A stretch of 64,000 nt of DNA from Lachnospiraceae bacterium (GTDB lineage Bacteria; Bacillota; Clostridia; Lachnospirales; Lachnospiraceae), in NCBI GenBank assembly GCA_024405155.1, contig JAKSPC010000005.1, forward strand, positions 1-64,000, read 5' to 3'. The notes below the pieces were generated by a model, which was not told the origin of the DNA, made no database searches, and saw only the letters and a program-made list of their open reading frames with translations. Positions 52,761 to 60,688 of this stretch are shown here, in pieces. Every line of letters starts with the position of its first letter. Position 1 is the first letter of the stretch. Made by a program: the position numbers and the translations under genes.

Positions 52761-54134
52761 TCAGAACAGGATCGCGGAAGCGATGCCGAAATATACCAGC
52801 AGGGAAAGGGCGTCCACGATGGTGGTGATGAAGGGGCTGGCCATGACGGCAGGATCGAAGTTCAGCTTTTTTGCCACCATGGGCAGGATGCAGCCGATGC
52901 TTTTCGCCAGGATAACGGTAAACAGCATGGCAAGCGATACCACCAGCGCCACTTTGGCGTTCACGCCGTCGTTGCCCAGCAGAAGGCCGTCCAGAAGCAT
53001 CAGCTTAATGAAGCAGGCACCCGCCAGAGCAAGGCCGCAGAGGAAAGCCGTCCTTCCCTCTTTCCAGATGATGGCGGGAAGGTCGCCCCATTCCACTTCG
53101 CCAAGGCTGATGGCACGGATGACGGTGACCGAAGACTGCGAGCCGGAGTTTCCGCCGGTACCCATCAGCATGGGGATAAAGGCGGTGAGCACCACCTGTG
53201 CCGCCAGTGCCGCCTCGAATTTATCGATGATAAGGCTGGTGAAGGTGGAGGAGATCATAAGGATCAGGAGCCACGGAATGCGGGACTTGAAAAGCTCCAC
53301 GGGCTTCGAACGGAGATATACCTTATCCGACGGCATCATGCCGGCCATGATCTGCATATCCTCGGTGGTCTCATCTTCCATGACGTCCATGACGTCATCG
53401 ACGGTGATGATGCCCACCATACGGTTCTCGCTGTCCACCACGGGCATGGCCAGGAAGTTGTACTTCTTGAACATTTCCGCTACCTGCTCCTGGTCTTCTT
53501 TCACACCCACGCTGATGACGTTTTCCGTCATGAGGGTGCGGATCTGAATGTCGTCACTGGGCGCAAGGATCAGATCCTTTACGGAAACGAACCCTATGAG
53601 AACGCCTTTTTCCGTGACGTAACAGGTATAGATGGTCTCTTTGTCCACGCCCGTTTTCCGGATGACGTTTAAGGCATCCCGGATGGTCATTTCGGGCTTT
53701 AATGCCACGAACTCCGTGGTCATGATGGAACCGGCGCTGTTTTCCGGATACTTTAAGACTTCGTTGATCTCTTTGCGCATCTGGGGATCCGCCTGGGCCA
53801 GGATACGTTTTACCACCGTGGCGGGCATTTCCTCCACGATATCGGCAGCATCGTCAACGAAAAGATCGTTCACGATCTCACGAAGCTCGGTATCGGACAG
53901 ACCCTTGATGAGCTTTTCCTGAGCTTCCGGTTCCATTTCCACGAAACAGTCCGCGGCCGTATCTTTCGGCAGCACGCGAAACAGAAGCGGGAGCACTACG
54001 GGATCCAGCTCGTTAAAGACGGCGGCAACATCCGCCCCATTCATTGTTCTAAGGACTTCTTTCAGTACAGGATACTTTTTCTCAGCCAGGAGCTTTTCGA
54101 TGGTATCCTCTACTCTTACTACGCGATCTGACAT
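52761..54134 (-). CDS. mgtE: Magnesium transporter MgtE (first copy)
   Basis: 457 residues with the same domain order: MgtE_N, CBS pair, membrane domain with GTGGNSGSQSSVTVIRA. Tandem duplicate of the next gene, so one copy may have changed metal preference or regulation. Preceded by a 180-base leader with a 25-codon ORF. Confidence 0.95.
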   Translation of the reverse strand: MSDRVVRVEDTIEKLLAEKKYPVLKEVLRTMNGADVAAVFNELDPVVLPLLFRVLPKDTAADCFVEMEPEAQEKLIKGLSDTELREIVNDLFVDDAADIVEEMPATVVKRILAQADPQMRKEINEVLKYPENSAGSIMTTEFVALKPEMTIRDALNVIRKTGVDKETIYTCYVTEKGVLIGFVSVKDLILAPSDDIQIRTLMTENVISVGVKEDQEQVAEMFKKYNFLAMPVVDSENRMVGIITVDDVMDVMEDETTEDMQIMAGMMPSDKVYLRSKPVELFKSRIPWLLILMISSTFTSLIIDKFEAALAAQVVLTAFIPMLMGTGGNSGSQSSVTVIRAISLGEVEWGDLPAIIWKEGRTAFLCGLALAGACFIKLMLLDGLLLGNDGVNAKVALVVSLAMLFTVILAKSIGCILPMVAKKLNFDPAVMASPFITTIVDALSLLVYFGIASAILF

Positions 54135-54206
54135 CGGTGCCTCCTTTTAGAAACTCATTTCTATAGGAAGACCGGCGGGCGCATCGAAGATAAGACTATG
54201 AGATTG

Positions 54207-54284
54207 TCAGGAAACCTTCCACGAACGGCGGAAGGTCATTCTACTTCGATACGATAACGCACCGGCACTACTTCCATCGTCCAT
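54207..54284 (-). CDS. Candidate leader peptide of mgtE
   Basis: 25 codons: begins MDDGSSAGAL, then an Arg-rich segment SYRSRMTFRRSW and ends KVS. AAGGAGG lies at good spacing from ATG 54284. Inside it ACCTTCC and GGAAGGT form a hairpin near its end. Position between promoter and mgtE suggests translation-coupled sensing of magnesium. Confidence 0.6.
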   Translation of the reverse strand: MDDGSSAGALSYRSRMTFRRSWKVS

Positions 54285-54324
54285 GATGTTTCCTCCTTCT
54301 TTAGATTATTTTTAGAGTACGTGT

Positions 54325-54353
54325 ATCATAGCATCCGAAGCGGACCGTTGCAA
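54325..54353 (-). promoter_or_regulatory. Promoter of the mgtE operon
   Basis: Minus-strand TTGCAA (54348-54353), 17-base spacer, TATGAT (54325-54330). Leaves a leader of about 184 bases before mgtE. Confidence 0.7.
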
Positions 54354-54382
54354 CCGTTTTCGGCGGATTCCAAAGAAAAATG

Positions 54383-54411
54383 TTGACAAACAGAGCAGCG
54401 CAGTGTATTCT
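54383..54411 (+). promoter_or_regulatory. Promoter of the sdpRI operon
   Basis: TTGACA (54383-54388), 17-base spacer, TATTCT (54406-54411). The AT-rich imperfect palindrome TTAAGTTAATTGTTAA just downstream (about 54423-54438) is a likely operator for the SdpR-type repressor. Confidence 0.75.
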
Positions 54412-54450
54412 TTGTTTATCATTTAAGTTAATTGTTAATCGGAGGACGCG

Positions 54451-54723
54451 ATGAGCATTCAGACTACCATGAAAGCCCTGTCCGATCCCACCCGCAGAGA
54501 GATCTTAAAGATGCTGAAAAAAGGCAGACTCTCCGCCGGAGAGATCGAGGGACGTTTCGACATCAGTTTTCCCGCCATCTCCCGGCATCTGTCGGTCCTA
54601 AAAGACGCAGACCTGGTACGGGACGAGCGGGATGGCAAAAATGTGTATTATTCGCTGAACACTTCCGTGCTGGAAGAGGTCCTTGCCTGGCTGGAAGCTT
54701 TGAAAGGAGACGGAAATGATTAA
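54451..54723 (+). CDS. sdpR: ArsR-family autorepressor, SdpR-like
   Basis: 90 residues, winged helix (KALSDPTRREILKMLKKG, then FPAISRHLSVLKDADLV). No metal-binding cysteines, which fits the SdpR group rather than metal sensors. Overlaps sdpI by 8 bases. In Bacillus, SdpR and SdpI form a signal and immunity pair against the SdpC toxin; no sdpC is seen here. Confidence 0.88.
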   Translation: MSIQTTMKALSDPTRREILKMLKKGRLSAGEIEGRFDISFPAISRHLSVLKDADLVRDERDGKNVYYSLNTSVLEEVLAWLEALKGDGND

Positions 54724-55354
54724 GAAGAACAAATTTCTTGTGATCGCAACATTTGTCGTGACGCTCATGCCCCTCTTCGTAGGGCTGATTTTATGGAACA
54801 GACTGCCGGACATGATCGCCACCCATTTCAACATGAACAATGAGCCTGACGGATGGACCTCCAAAGCCGGCACCGTTTTCGGCATCCCCGTATTCATGTG
54901 TGCCATGCAGGCCTTCTGCCTCTGGGCCACCTCCGCCGATCCCCGGAAAAAGAACATTTCCGAAAAGGCATTTAAGATCGTCATCTGGATCATCCCGGCC
55001 TGCAGCCTGATCGTATGTGTGGCAAGCTACGGCATGACCCTGGGGCTGTCCATCGACCTCGGCACCATCGTATGCCTTTTCCTGGGCATCCTGTTCATCG
55101 TTCTGGGAAACATCATGCCAAAGAATCAGGACAATTTCACCTTTGGCATCAAAACTCCCTGGGCACTGAGCGATCCCGACAACTGGAACTTCTCGAACCG
55201 TCTGGCAGGCTACTGCTTTGTGATCGGCGGCATCCTCATCATCCTGGTGACGCTTCTGAGAAAGCCGGTGCTTCTGTTCCCCATCGTGATCATCATCGCT
55301 CTCATACCCATCGTCGCTTCGTACGTGTACTACCTGAAGCATAAGGAAATGTAA
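54716..55354 (+). CDS. sdpI: SdpI-family membrane protein
   Basis: 212 residues, about six membrane helices; the N-terminal DUF1648 block (PDMIATHFNMNNEPDGWTSK) and the later TFGIKTPWALSDPDNWNFSN mark the SdpI family. Possibly toxin immunity or membrane-stress signalling. Part of its coding sequence and its 3' flank are repeated at 56980-57070. Confidence 0.88.
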   Translation: MIKKNKFLVIATFVVTLMPLFVGLILWNRLPDMIATHFNMNNEPDGWTSKAGTVFGIPVFMCAMQAFCLWATSADPRKKNISEKAFKIVIWIIPACSLIVCVASYGMTLGLSIDLGTIVCLFLGILFIVLGNIMPKNQDNFTFGIKTPWALSDPDNWNFSNRLAGYCFVIGGILIILVTLLRKPVLLFPIVIIIALIPIVASYVYYLKHKEM

Positions 55355-55358
55355 ACCC

Positions 55359-55410
55359 GGCCGCTGCAGGCAAATATTCATTGACAGGACAACCGGAAAA
55401 TAGTAAGGTC
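55359..55410. repeat. Direct repeat, left copy, flanking the lexA/KilA-N island
   Basis: About 52 bases from GGCCGCTGCAGG through TTGACAGGACA to AATAGTAAGGTC, matched with two mismatches at about 57018-57070. It contains a promoter-like TTGACA (55381-55386). Confidence 0.85.
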
Positions 55411-55421
55411 CTTTTTCTCTT

Positions 55422-56045
55422 TTATAACTGTTTACCGATACTGTGCACCGTGCAGACAGCAACGCCCTGCATCCTCACCTCGTCCACATATATGGGCGCG
55501 TATTTCTTTTGATTTTTGTTGCACGAATACAGATAATACTGTTCTTTCTCTTCATCAAAGCATAATTGTTTCAGATTGACGAGCCCGTCATCGTAAAGTG
55601 CAACGATAATATCTCCTATCTCGGCGGTGTCCTGCTTGCGTATGATAACGTAATCTCCCGGAAACACACCGATATCCGTCATTGACTCACCCTTAGCGAT
55701 AAGAGCAAAGAAATCACCCTTGCCGACCAGTCTTTCCGGCATACGTATATATTCGATGATATTCTCTTCCTCATAATCGCCCGGGCCGCAGGTGACGCTG
55801 CCGAGCACGGGGAGCGCATGGTGATAGCCCTCCTTACCCATACGAAGCGTTCCGATATTCCGCCGACCGCTATATTCAAGCTCGCCGCTTTCTTTCATCG
55901 CGCAGAGATACCGATGCACCGTAGAAATTGCTATTCCAGTTCCTTCGGAGATCTCCCGTACAGATGGAATCGTTTTATTCAGATTGAAATATTCGTTTAT
56001 ATAGTCAAGAATAACGTGCTTGTTTTCCTCATTCTGTCTTCGCAT
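55422..56045 (-). CDS. LexA-like repressor with S24 self-cleavage domain
   Basis: 207 residues. N-terminal winged helix (IPSVREISEGTGIAISTVHRY), then the S24 domain: cleavage site TCGPG (Cys-Gly), catalytic Ser in KGESMTDIGVFPGD and Lys in GLVNLKQL. It could be the SOS repressor or a paralogue tied to the neighbouring KilA-N gene, with which it shares the promoter at 56943-56971 (9-base gap). Confidence 0.85.
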   Translation of the reverse strand: MRRQNEENKHVILDYINEYFNLNKTIPSVREISEGTGIAISTVHRYLCAMKESGELEYSGRRNIGTLRMGKEGYHHALPVLGSVTCGPGDYEEENIIEYIRMPERLVGKGDFFALIAKGESMTDIGVFPGDYVIIRKQDTAEIGDIIVALYDDGLVNLKQLCFDEEKEQYYLYSCNKNQKKYAPIYVDEVRMQGVAVCTVHSIGKQL

Positions 56046-56054
56046 AAAGCCGCC

Positions 56055-56855
56055 TCATCTCAGATACTTTTTGTTGTCAACTTCCTGCAAAACCGTAATC
56101 TGATGGATCGCGATCTGATTGAGTTTCTGAAGGCGCCTCGACTGCGGTACGTTATCGTTTATTAGGACGGCGTTGATATTTTCAAGATTGGAGAGGCAGA
56201 TCAATTCGTTCATCGTGGCATAATCGCGGATGTTTCCCTTCAAATCCGGGTTTTCCTCGCGCCATTGCTTTGCGGTTTTGCCGAAAAGAGCAACGTTCAG
56301 AACATCGGCTTCATCGGCATATACGAAAGAGATCTGGGGTGGCGTAAGCTCAACGGGGATCAAATTCTGCTTGATTGCGTCTGTATGGATATGATAATTG
56401 ATCTTTGCAAGCTCACGTTTTGCCGACCAGCCGAGCAGCTTCTGTTCCTTGTTTTTCAGACGCTGGAATTCTTTAACGATATAGATCTTGAAGCGCGGGC
56501 TTATCCACATCGCAAACTCAAAAGCGATATCCTTGTGTGCATATGTTCCGCCATAACGCCCTGCTTTAGCGGTGAGTGAAATGGCTCCCGTCCGTTCCAC
56601 AAACTCCTTGACGCTGATTCTGAAGCTGTTCAGCCCAGAACGGTTCGCTATTTCAGAAAACGCATCAAAGTTGAAATCGGGGTTATATACGCTTTCCCAC
56701 GTGCCGATATATTCCAAAGTATTACGGTTGCGCAGCCAATCGGTAACAAAAAAATCCCCGTCCTTGGCTTTGAGCATATCCGTAATACAGATATAATCCT
56801 CGCCGTTCACTTTGATTATATTGATTTCCGTGTCTTTTACTGTCAGCTTCTGCAT
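56055..56855 (-). CDS. KilA-N domain protein
   Basis: 266 residues. KilA-N DNA-binding domain at residues 10-130 (FVTDWLRNRNTLEYIGTWE, GRYGGTYAHKDIAFEFAMW), then a helical C-terminal region with PPQISFVYADEADVLNVALFG. Such proteins come from phages and mobile elements, sometimes free-standing. Codon use is more A+T rich than in neighbours. GGAGGG precedes the ATG. Confidence 0.85.
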   Translation of the reverse strand: MQKLTVKDTEINIIKVNGEDYICITDMLKAKDGDFFVTDWLRNRNTLEYIGTWESVYNPDFNFDAFSEIANRSGLNSFRISVKEFVERTGAISLTAKAGRYGGTYAHKDIAFEFAMWISPRFKIYIVKEFQRLKNKEQKLLGWSAKRELAKINYHIHTDAIKQNLIPVELTPPQISFVYADEADVLNVALFGKTAKQWREENPDLKGNIRDYATMNELICLSNLENINAVLINDNVPQSRRLQKLNQIAIHQITVLQEVDNKKYLR

Positions 56856-56877
56856 ATTACGCCCTCCGAGCTTTCAC

Positions 56878-56907
56878 TTTAATTATGGCGAATTCGCCAT
56901 AATTAAA
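56878..56907. promoter_or_regulatory. Perfect 30-base palindrome, probable operator
   Basis: Two 15-base arms (AATTATGGCGAATT core) with no mismatch, between the promoter (56943-56971) and the KilA-N start codon (56855). Likely bound by a dimer, perhaps the LexA-like or KilA-N protein itself. Confidence 0.75.
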
Positions 56908-56942
56908 AAGCATCGCATATTGAAACATGTTGTTCCATATAG

Positions 56943-56971
56943 AGTATAGCACGGACAAAACGGTTTGTCGA
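56943..56971 (-). promoter_or_regulatory. Promoter of the KilA-N/lexA-like operon
   Basis: Minus-strand TCGACA (56966-56971), 17-base spacer, TATACT (56943-56948). Confidence 0.75.
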
Positions 56972-56979
56972 CATTATGT

Positions 56980-57070
56980 TGGATCATCCCGGCCTGCAGT
57001 CTGATCGTGTGTCTGGCCGGCCGCTGCAGGCAAATATTCATTGACAGGACAGCCGGAAAATAGTAAAGTC
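56980..57070. repeat. Duplicated sdpI fragment and 3' flank
   Basis: 56980-57017 repeats part of the sdpI coding sequence (54986-55023, from TGGATCATCCCGGCC on). It is joined directly to a copy of the sdpI 3' flank (55359-55410) at 57018-57070, so about 330 bases of sdpI are missing between. It marks the right edge of the island and includes the promoter of the B12 locus. Confidence 0.85.
57041..57069 (+). promoter_or_regulatory. Promoter of the B12 locus
   Basis: TTGACA (57041-57046), 17-base spacer, TAAAGT (57064-57069), just before the first cobalamin riboswitch. A duplicate of the -35 region lies at 55381. Confidence 0.65.
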
Positions 57071-57072
57071 AG

Positions 57073-57180
57073 TGATGCAAACAATGTGAAGTCGTGAGGG
57101 GAACACGGTGAAAGGCCGTGACAGCTCACTCTGCGGTATGGATCTTCCGAGTCCGAATGCCTCCGACGGATCTGCATTTT
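57073..57180 (+). promoter_or_regulatory. Cobalamin riboswitch 1
   Basis: Core blocks GGGGAACACGGTGAAA, CCGTGACAG, CTCACTCTGCGGTA and GAGTCCGAATGCC follow the B12-box order (GGTG-AA-CC, AC-G, AGTC-AxACC). P1 is formed by GATGCA with TGCAT and GTCG/GAGG with CCTC/CGAC. It precedes a 32-codon ORF. Confidence 0.75.
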
Positions 57181-57205
57181 CTTTTGGTGAAGGAAGGGAA
57201 TACTC

Positions 57206-57304
57206 ATGAAAAAATCCGGTTCATTCTTTGCGGCGATCCTCGCCCGCATCTTTGCAAACGTTTCCGAAAAGCGGAAAACATCCCTGAAAACAACAACTTC
57301 ATAG
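57206..57304 (+). CDS. 32-codon ORF, probable remnant or leader
   Basis: Starts MKKSGSFFAAILARIF, then a basic Ser/Thr-rich tail. AAGGAAGGG precedes the ATG, and the TTTTGGTGAAGGAAGG stretch before it also precedes the large B12-binding gene. Looks like the signal-peptide end of a deleted duplicate gene. Confidence 0.45.
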   Translation: MKKSGSFFAAILARIFANVSEKRKTSLKTTTS

Positions 57305-57346
57305 GTCTGTAGCCTGCAGCATAGCTGCAGTCATATAGAGCAGAAA

Positions 57347-57431
57347 CAAAAGAAGGGGAACGCGGTGAAAAGCCGCGACAGCTCACTCTGCGGTAAAAAG
57401 CGATGGCTTTGAAGTCCGAATGCCTTCTTTC
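57347..57431 (+). promoter_or_regulatory. Cobalamin riboswitch 2
   Basis: GGGGAACGCGGTGAAAA, GCCGCGACAG, CTCACTCTGCGGTA and GAAGTCCGAATGCC, closed by P1 AAAGAAGG with CCTTCTTT. A close relative of the first; it stands 42 bases before the start of the transcobalamin-like gene. Repression by cobalamin is expected. Confidence 0.8.
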
Positions 57432-57472
57432 GTTTCTTTTATTTGTATCTTTTGGTGAAGGAAGGAGAAGAA

Positions 57473-59311
57473 ATGAAAAGAGTAAAAAGATACGCAGCAA
57501 AAGTGCTCGCGGTCGCAATGCTTCTTACGGCGATCCTGCCGGGGAATGCGTTTGCCGCGGAAAGCACGGATCACGTCGACTGGCAGACGGCACTTGGCGA
57601 AGCCGCCGATCAGTGGCTCATTGACCAACCGGAGGCGGAGTTCGGCACGGATGCCGACTGGATCATCATTTCGCTCATAGGCAGCGGATACCTGAAAAAA
57701 GATGATCCCTACGCAGTGAAATATGCCGAAAACCTGCTCGCCTATCTGGCGGAATATACCGAGGGTTCAGAGGCTACGCCTTCGGATGCGGGAAAGATCA
57801 TCGACCGTAAGGGTAAAACGGCAGGCTCCGTGAACGCGAAAGCGATCCTTGCCCTTAGCGCTCTGGGCCTTGAGACGGATGCCGCAGGCGAAGACGTGGC
57901 AGCGCCGTTTTCGGACGAAAATTTCGAGGAAAACAGGGACTGGTCACTTTCCGGATTCGCCTCCACGGACGGGTATCTGCTGATGGCATTAAACGGCCTG
58001 TCCGGTACGGGATCCTACACAAAAGAAAAGGCATGGATCAGACAGAACTTTACGACGCCGTCCAACTATGACCGCGAAACCGGTGCATTCGGATATACCT
58101 TGGACGACTATTTCAGCGCAGACCCGGATACCACCGCCATGGTGATCCAGGCACTGGCAAAAAGCGGCGTCGGGGAAACGAACGACGTCATCGGCAAGGC
58201 GCTCGCATGGCTGAAAGATCAGCAGACAGCGACGGGAGCCATTGACAACTGGGGCGACAACGTGGATTCCACAGCCCAGGCAGTACTCGCTCTCTGCGCA
58301 CTGGATATCGACCCAGCCTCCTGGAAACAGGACGGCATGTCACTGATCGATTATATCGTTTCGACATACGATCCGGAAACAAGGACTTTTCAGGGCGCCT
58401 ACGGGGACTCCTATCAGAACCAGGCCGTTCAGGCGCTTGGTGCCTACAGGAAATACGTGAATGCTCATGCCGCGCAGTCGTCCTCCGACGAGGAACCTTA
58501 CAAACCGTCAGACGTGCGGTCATCTTACAGCGGAAGTTCTTACAAAGTGTCTGCCGCGCAGAAATTGAGAGACGCCATGAATATCTCCGTGACGTCACCG
58601 GAACAGGGCGACTGGGTCCGGATGGAAGACGGCTCCTGGATGCTCTTTGAAAACGGAATGCCCGTTGTTTCGCGCTGGGCGGCCGCAGTCAATCCGTATA
58701 CGACGCCGGAGTCCGTTTCGTGGTTCTATTTCGGCGACGACGGAAAGATGCTTGTCGGCTGGCAGAAGATCGCAGAAAAGTGGTATTACCTGAATCCCAT
58801 CCATAACGGCTGGTATGGCGCGTGCTACATGAATGCAAAGACACCCGACGGCTATCGGGTGGGTGCCGACGGTTCCTGGATCGAAGAAGCAGCCGAAGAG
58901 GATCCCGCCGCATCTTCGGCCGGCTCAAAAAACGGGGCCGATGAAAAAGAAGAAAAGAAAACCGGAACAGTGACTGTTTCCGTTTCTGCCGGTGCCACCA
59001 CAACAGAAGGAAACACGATCTCTTTCTCCGCTTCAAAAACATTCCGGACGGATGACACGGAGGAAACCTCTGCTTACGACCTCCTGTGTGCGCTCTGTGA
59101 GGCAAAGGACTGGGACATGGAAGGGGACGGTTCCTACGTGGCCGGGATCAATGGTCTTTTTGAATTTGACTGTGGATCATCAAGCGGATGGATGTACAAA
59201 GTAAACGGAAAGATCCCGGCCGTTTCCGCCGGTGACTGTGAAGTAAACGCCGGCGACAAAATCAGCTGGTTCTACGTGACAGACTATGAGAAACTGTTCG
59301 GTGACATGTAA
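57473..59311 (+). CDS. Secreted transcobalamin-like protein with cell-wall-binding repeats
   Basis: 612 residues. Signal peptide (about 1-29, AFA-A cleavage). Residues about 30-350 are helical repeats of the alpha6/alpha6 barrel type (GSVNAKAILALSALGLETDA, DPDTTAMVIQALAKSG, DSTAQAVLALCALD). Residues about 370-470 carry aromatic choline/cell-wall-binding-like repeats (GDDGKMLVGWQKIAEKWYYL). A Glu/Lys linker precedes a C-terminal DUF4430 domain (about 510-610; YDLLCALCEAKDW, FDCGSSSGWMYKVNG). Barrel plus beta domain is the design of intrinsic factor and transcobalamin. ATG at 57473 with AAGGAGA upstream. Predicted to capture cobalamin at the cell surface. Confidence 0.82.
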   Translation: MKRVKRYAAKVLAVAMLLTAILPGNAFAAESTDHVDWQTALGEAADQWLIDQPEAEFGTDADWIIISLIGSGYLKKDDPYAVKYAENLLAYLAEYTEGSEATPSDAGKIIDRKGKTAGSVNAKAILALSALGLETDAAGEDVAAPFSDENFEENRDWSLSGFASTDGYLLMALNGLSGTGSYTKEKAWIRQNFTTPSNYDRETGAFGYTLDDYFSADPDTTAMVIQALAKSGVGETNDVIGKALAWLKDQQTATGAIDNWGDNVDSTAQAVLALCALDIDPASWKQDGMSLIDYIVSTYDPETRTFQGAYGDSYQNQAVQALGAYRKYVNAHAAQSSSDEEPYKPSDVRSSYSGSSYKVSAAQKLRDAMNISVTSPEQGDWVRMEDGSWMLFENGMPVVSRWAAAVNPYTTPESVSWFYFGDDGKMLVGWQKIAEKWYYLNPIHNGWYGACYMNAKTPDGYRVGADGSWIEEAAEEDPAASSAGSKNGADEKEEKKTGTVTVSVSAGATTTEGNTISFSASKTFRTDDTEETSAYDLLCALCEAKDWDMEGDGSYVAGINGLFEFDCGSSSGWMYKVNGKIPAVSAGDCEVNAGDKISWFYVTDYEKLFGDM

Positions 59312-60179
59312 CATACGAAAAGCGGCTGCCGCACTGGCGGCTGCCGCTTTCTGCGTGCTGTTTTCCTTACCCGTATTTGCGGCAGGTACCGGGGACAGTG
59401 CCTGGGACGTGATCGCAAAGGCGCAGGGTGAAAGCGGGATCCGCCCGCAGGAGGCAGACGCGTGGTATTCTTCTCTGGAAAAGACGCTGAAGGAGAAAAA
59501 CGGGGTCCTTTCCGAAAACCGGTATACAGAGTATTCCAAAATCGCACTGGCGGCTCTGGCCATTGGAAAGGATCCGGAAAATGTCGGCGGATACGATCTG
59601 ATCTCCCGTCTGTATGACTGTGACAAAGTGGTGCGGCAAGGGATCAATGGTCCCGTATGGGCGCTGATCGCGCTGGACGCCGCCGGAAAAAAGCAGGAAG
59701 TCACGGCCGAATACCTCCGGTATCTTCTGGAAAGAGAACTGCCTGGCGGCGGCTGGAACATGACGGGGAACGGCGCGCCGGATCCTGACGTTACGGCCAT
59801 GGTCCTGCAGGCATTTTCCAATCACCGAAGTGCTCCCGGCATAAGCGCTTCAATAAACCGCGGGATCCGCGTACTGTCCTCCCTGCAGAAAGAAAACGGC
59901 TGTTTTTCGGGTTATGGCTCGGAAAACGCCGAAAGCACTGCGCAGGTCATCATTGCCCTGTGTGAACTGGGATGGTCGTCTGAAAGCCCGATGTTTGTCA
60001 AAAACGGGATCAGTGTCAAAACAGCGTTGGCGTCATATCGTCTGGCAGGCGGTGAATACCTTCATAAAAAGGGGGACAGGACTGCCGATGCCATGGCCAC
60101 GCAGCAAGGCCGCCTCGCAGAAGCTGCGCTGTGGCGATACGAAAACCACAGAGGTTCGATCTATGACATGGGGAAATAA
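59286..60179 (+). CDS. Secreted alpha/alpha-barrel protein (alpha-domain only)
   Basis: 297 residues. Signal peptide (RKAAAALAAAAFCVLFSLPVFA) then helical repeats alike to the barrel of the upstream protein (GINGPVWALIALDAAGKK, DPDVTAMVLQAFSNH, ESTAQVIIALCELGW). It lacks the DUF4430 domain. The start overlaps the end of the upstream gene by 26 bases, and the next gene overlaps its end by 17 bases, so all three are coupled. Exact start (ATG 59286 or GTG 59301) is uncertain. Confidence 0.75.
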   Translation: MRNCSVTCNIRKAAAALAAAAFCVLFSLPVFAAGTGDSAWDVIAKAQGESGIRPQEADAWYSSLEKTLKEKNGVLSENRYTEYSKIALAALAIGKDPENVGGYDLISRLYDCDKVVRQGINGPVWALIALDAAGKKQEVTAEYLRYLLERELPGGGWNMTGNGAPDPDVTAMVLQAFSNHRSAPGISASINRGIRVLSSLQKENGCFSGYGSENAESTAQVIIALCELGWSSESPMFVKNGISVKTALASYRLAGGEYLHKKGDRTADAMATQQGRLAEAALWRYENHRGSIYDMGK

Positions 60180-60684
60180 AAAAAACTTCCTTCGGCGCGT
60201 GCTTTTCACCGTGACTGCCGTCATTGTTCTTCTGACAGCATGCCATGCAAAAAAAGCGCATGCGCCTGCGGAAACAGGAAACACCTGCACGGTCACCATA
60301 CGATGCGATACGATCCTTGAAAACATGGAGGCTCTGGATTCCGAGAAAAGGGATCTTATCCCGGCAGACGGAGTGATCCTTCCGGAAACGGAAGTCACCG
60401 TATCTGACGGCGATTCCGCCTTTGATGTGCTGAAGCGGGCCTGTCTTGCGGGCAGGATCCATCTGGAATTCTCGGAAGCCGCGTTCTATGATTCCGTCTA
60501 CATAGAAGGGATCGCCAACATCTATGAATTTGACTGCGGGCCCTTGAGCGGATGGATGTTCTGCATAAACGGCGAATATAAAAACTACGGCTGTTCTGCC
60601 ATTTTGGTCTCTCCAGGAGACAGAGTGGATTTCAACTATACGTGCGATCTGGGGTGCGATCTGGGAAACGGCGTTTCGCAGTGA
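60163..60684 (+). CDS. DUF4430 lipoprotein (beta-domain only)
   Basis: 173 residues. Lipoprotein signal with lipobox LLTAC (about residue 27), so membrane-anchored outside the cell. The rest is one DUF4430 domain (DSAFDVLKRACLAG, YEFDCGPLSGWMFCINGEY), the counterpart of the C-terminal domain of the large upstream protein. ATG at 60163 is inside the upstream gene's end. Together with the barrel-only protein it would make a split transcobalamin. Confidence 0.78.
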   Translation: MTWGNKKNFLRRVLFTVTAVIVLLTACHAKKAHAPAETGNTCTVTIRCDTILENMEALDSEKRDLIPADGVILPETEVTVSDGDSAFDVLKRACLAGRIHLEFSEAAFYDSVYIEGIANIYEFDCGPLSGWMFCINGEYKNYGCSAILVSPGDRVDFNYTCDLGCDLGNGVSQ

Positions 60685-60688
60685 TCCC

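Noticed and set aside
54135..54330. M-box magnesium riboswitch before mgtE
   Set aside because: The conserved M-box blocks were not found; the leader peptide and hairpin explain the region better.
55422..56971. Complete prophage
   Set aside because: Only a LexA-like and a KilA-N gene are present, with no integrase, structural, packaging or lysis genes.
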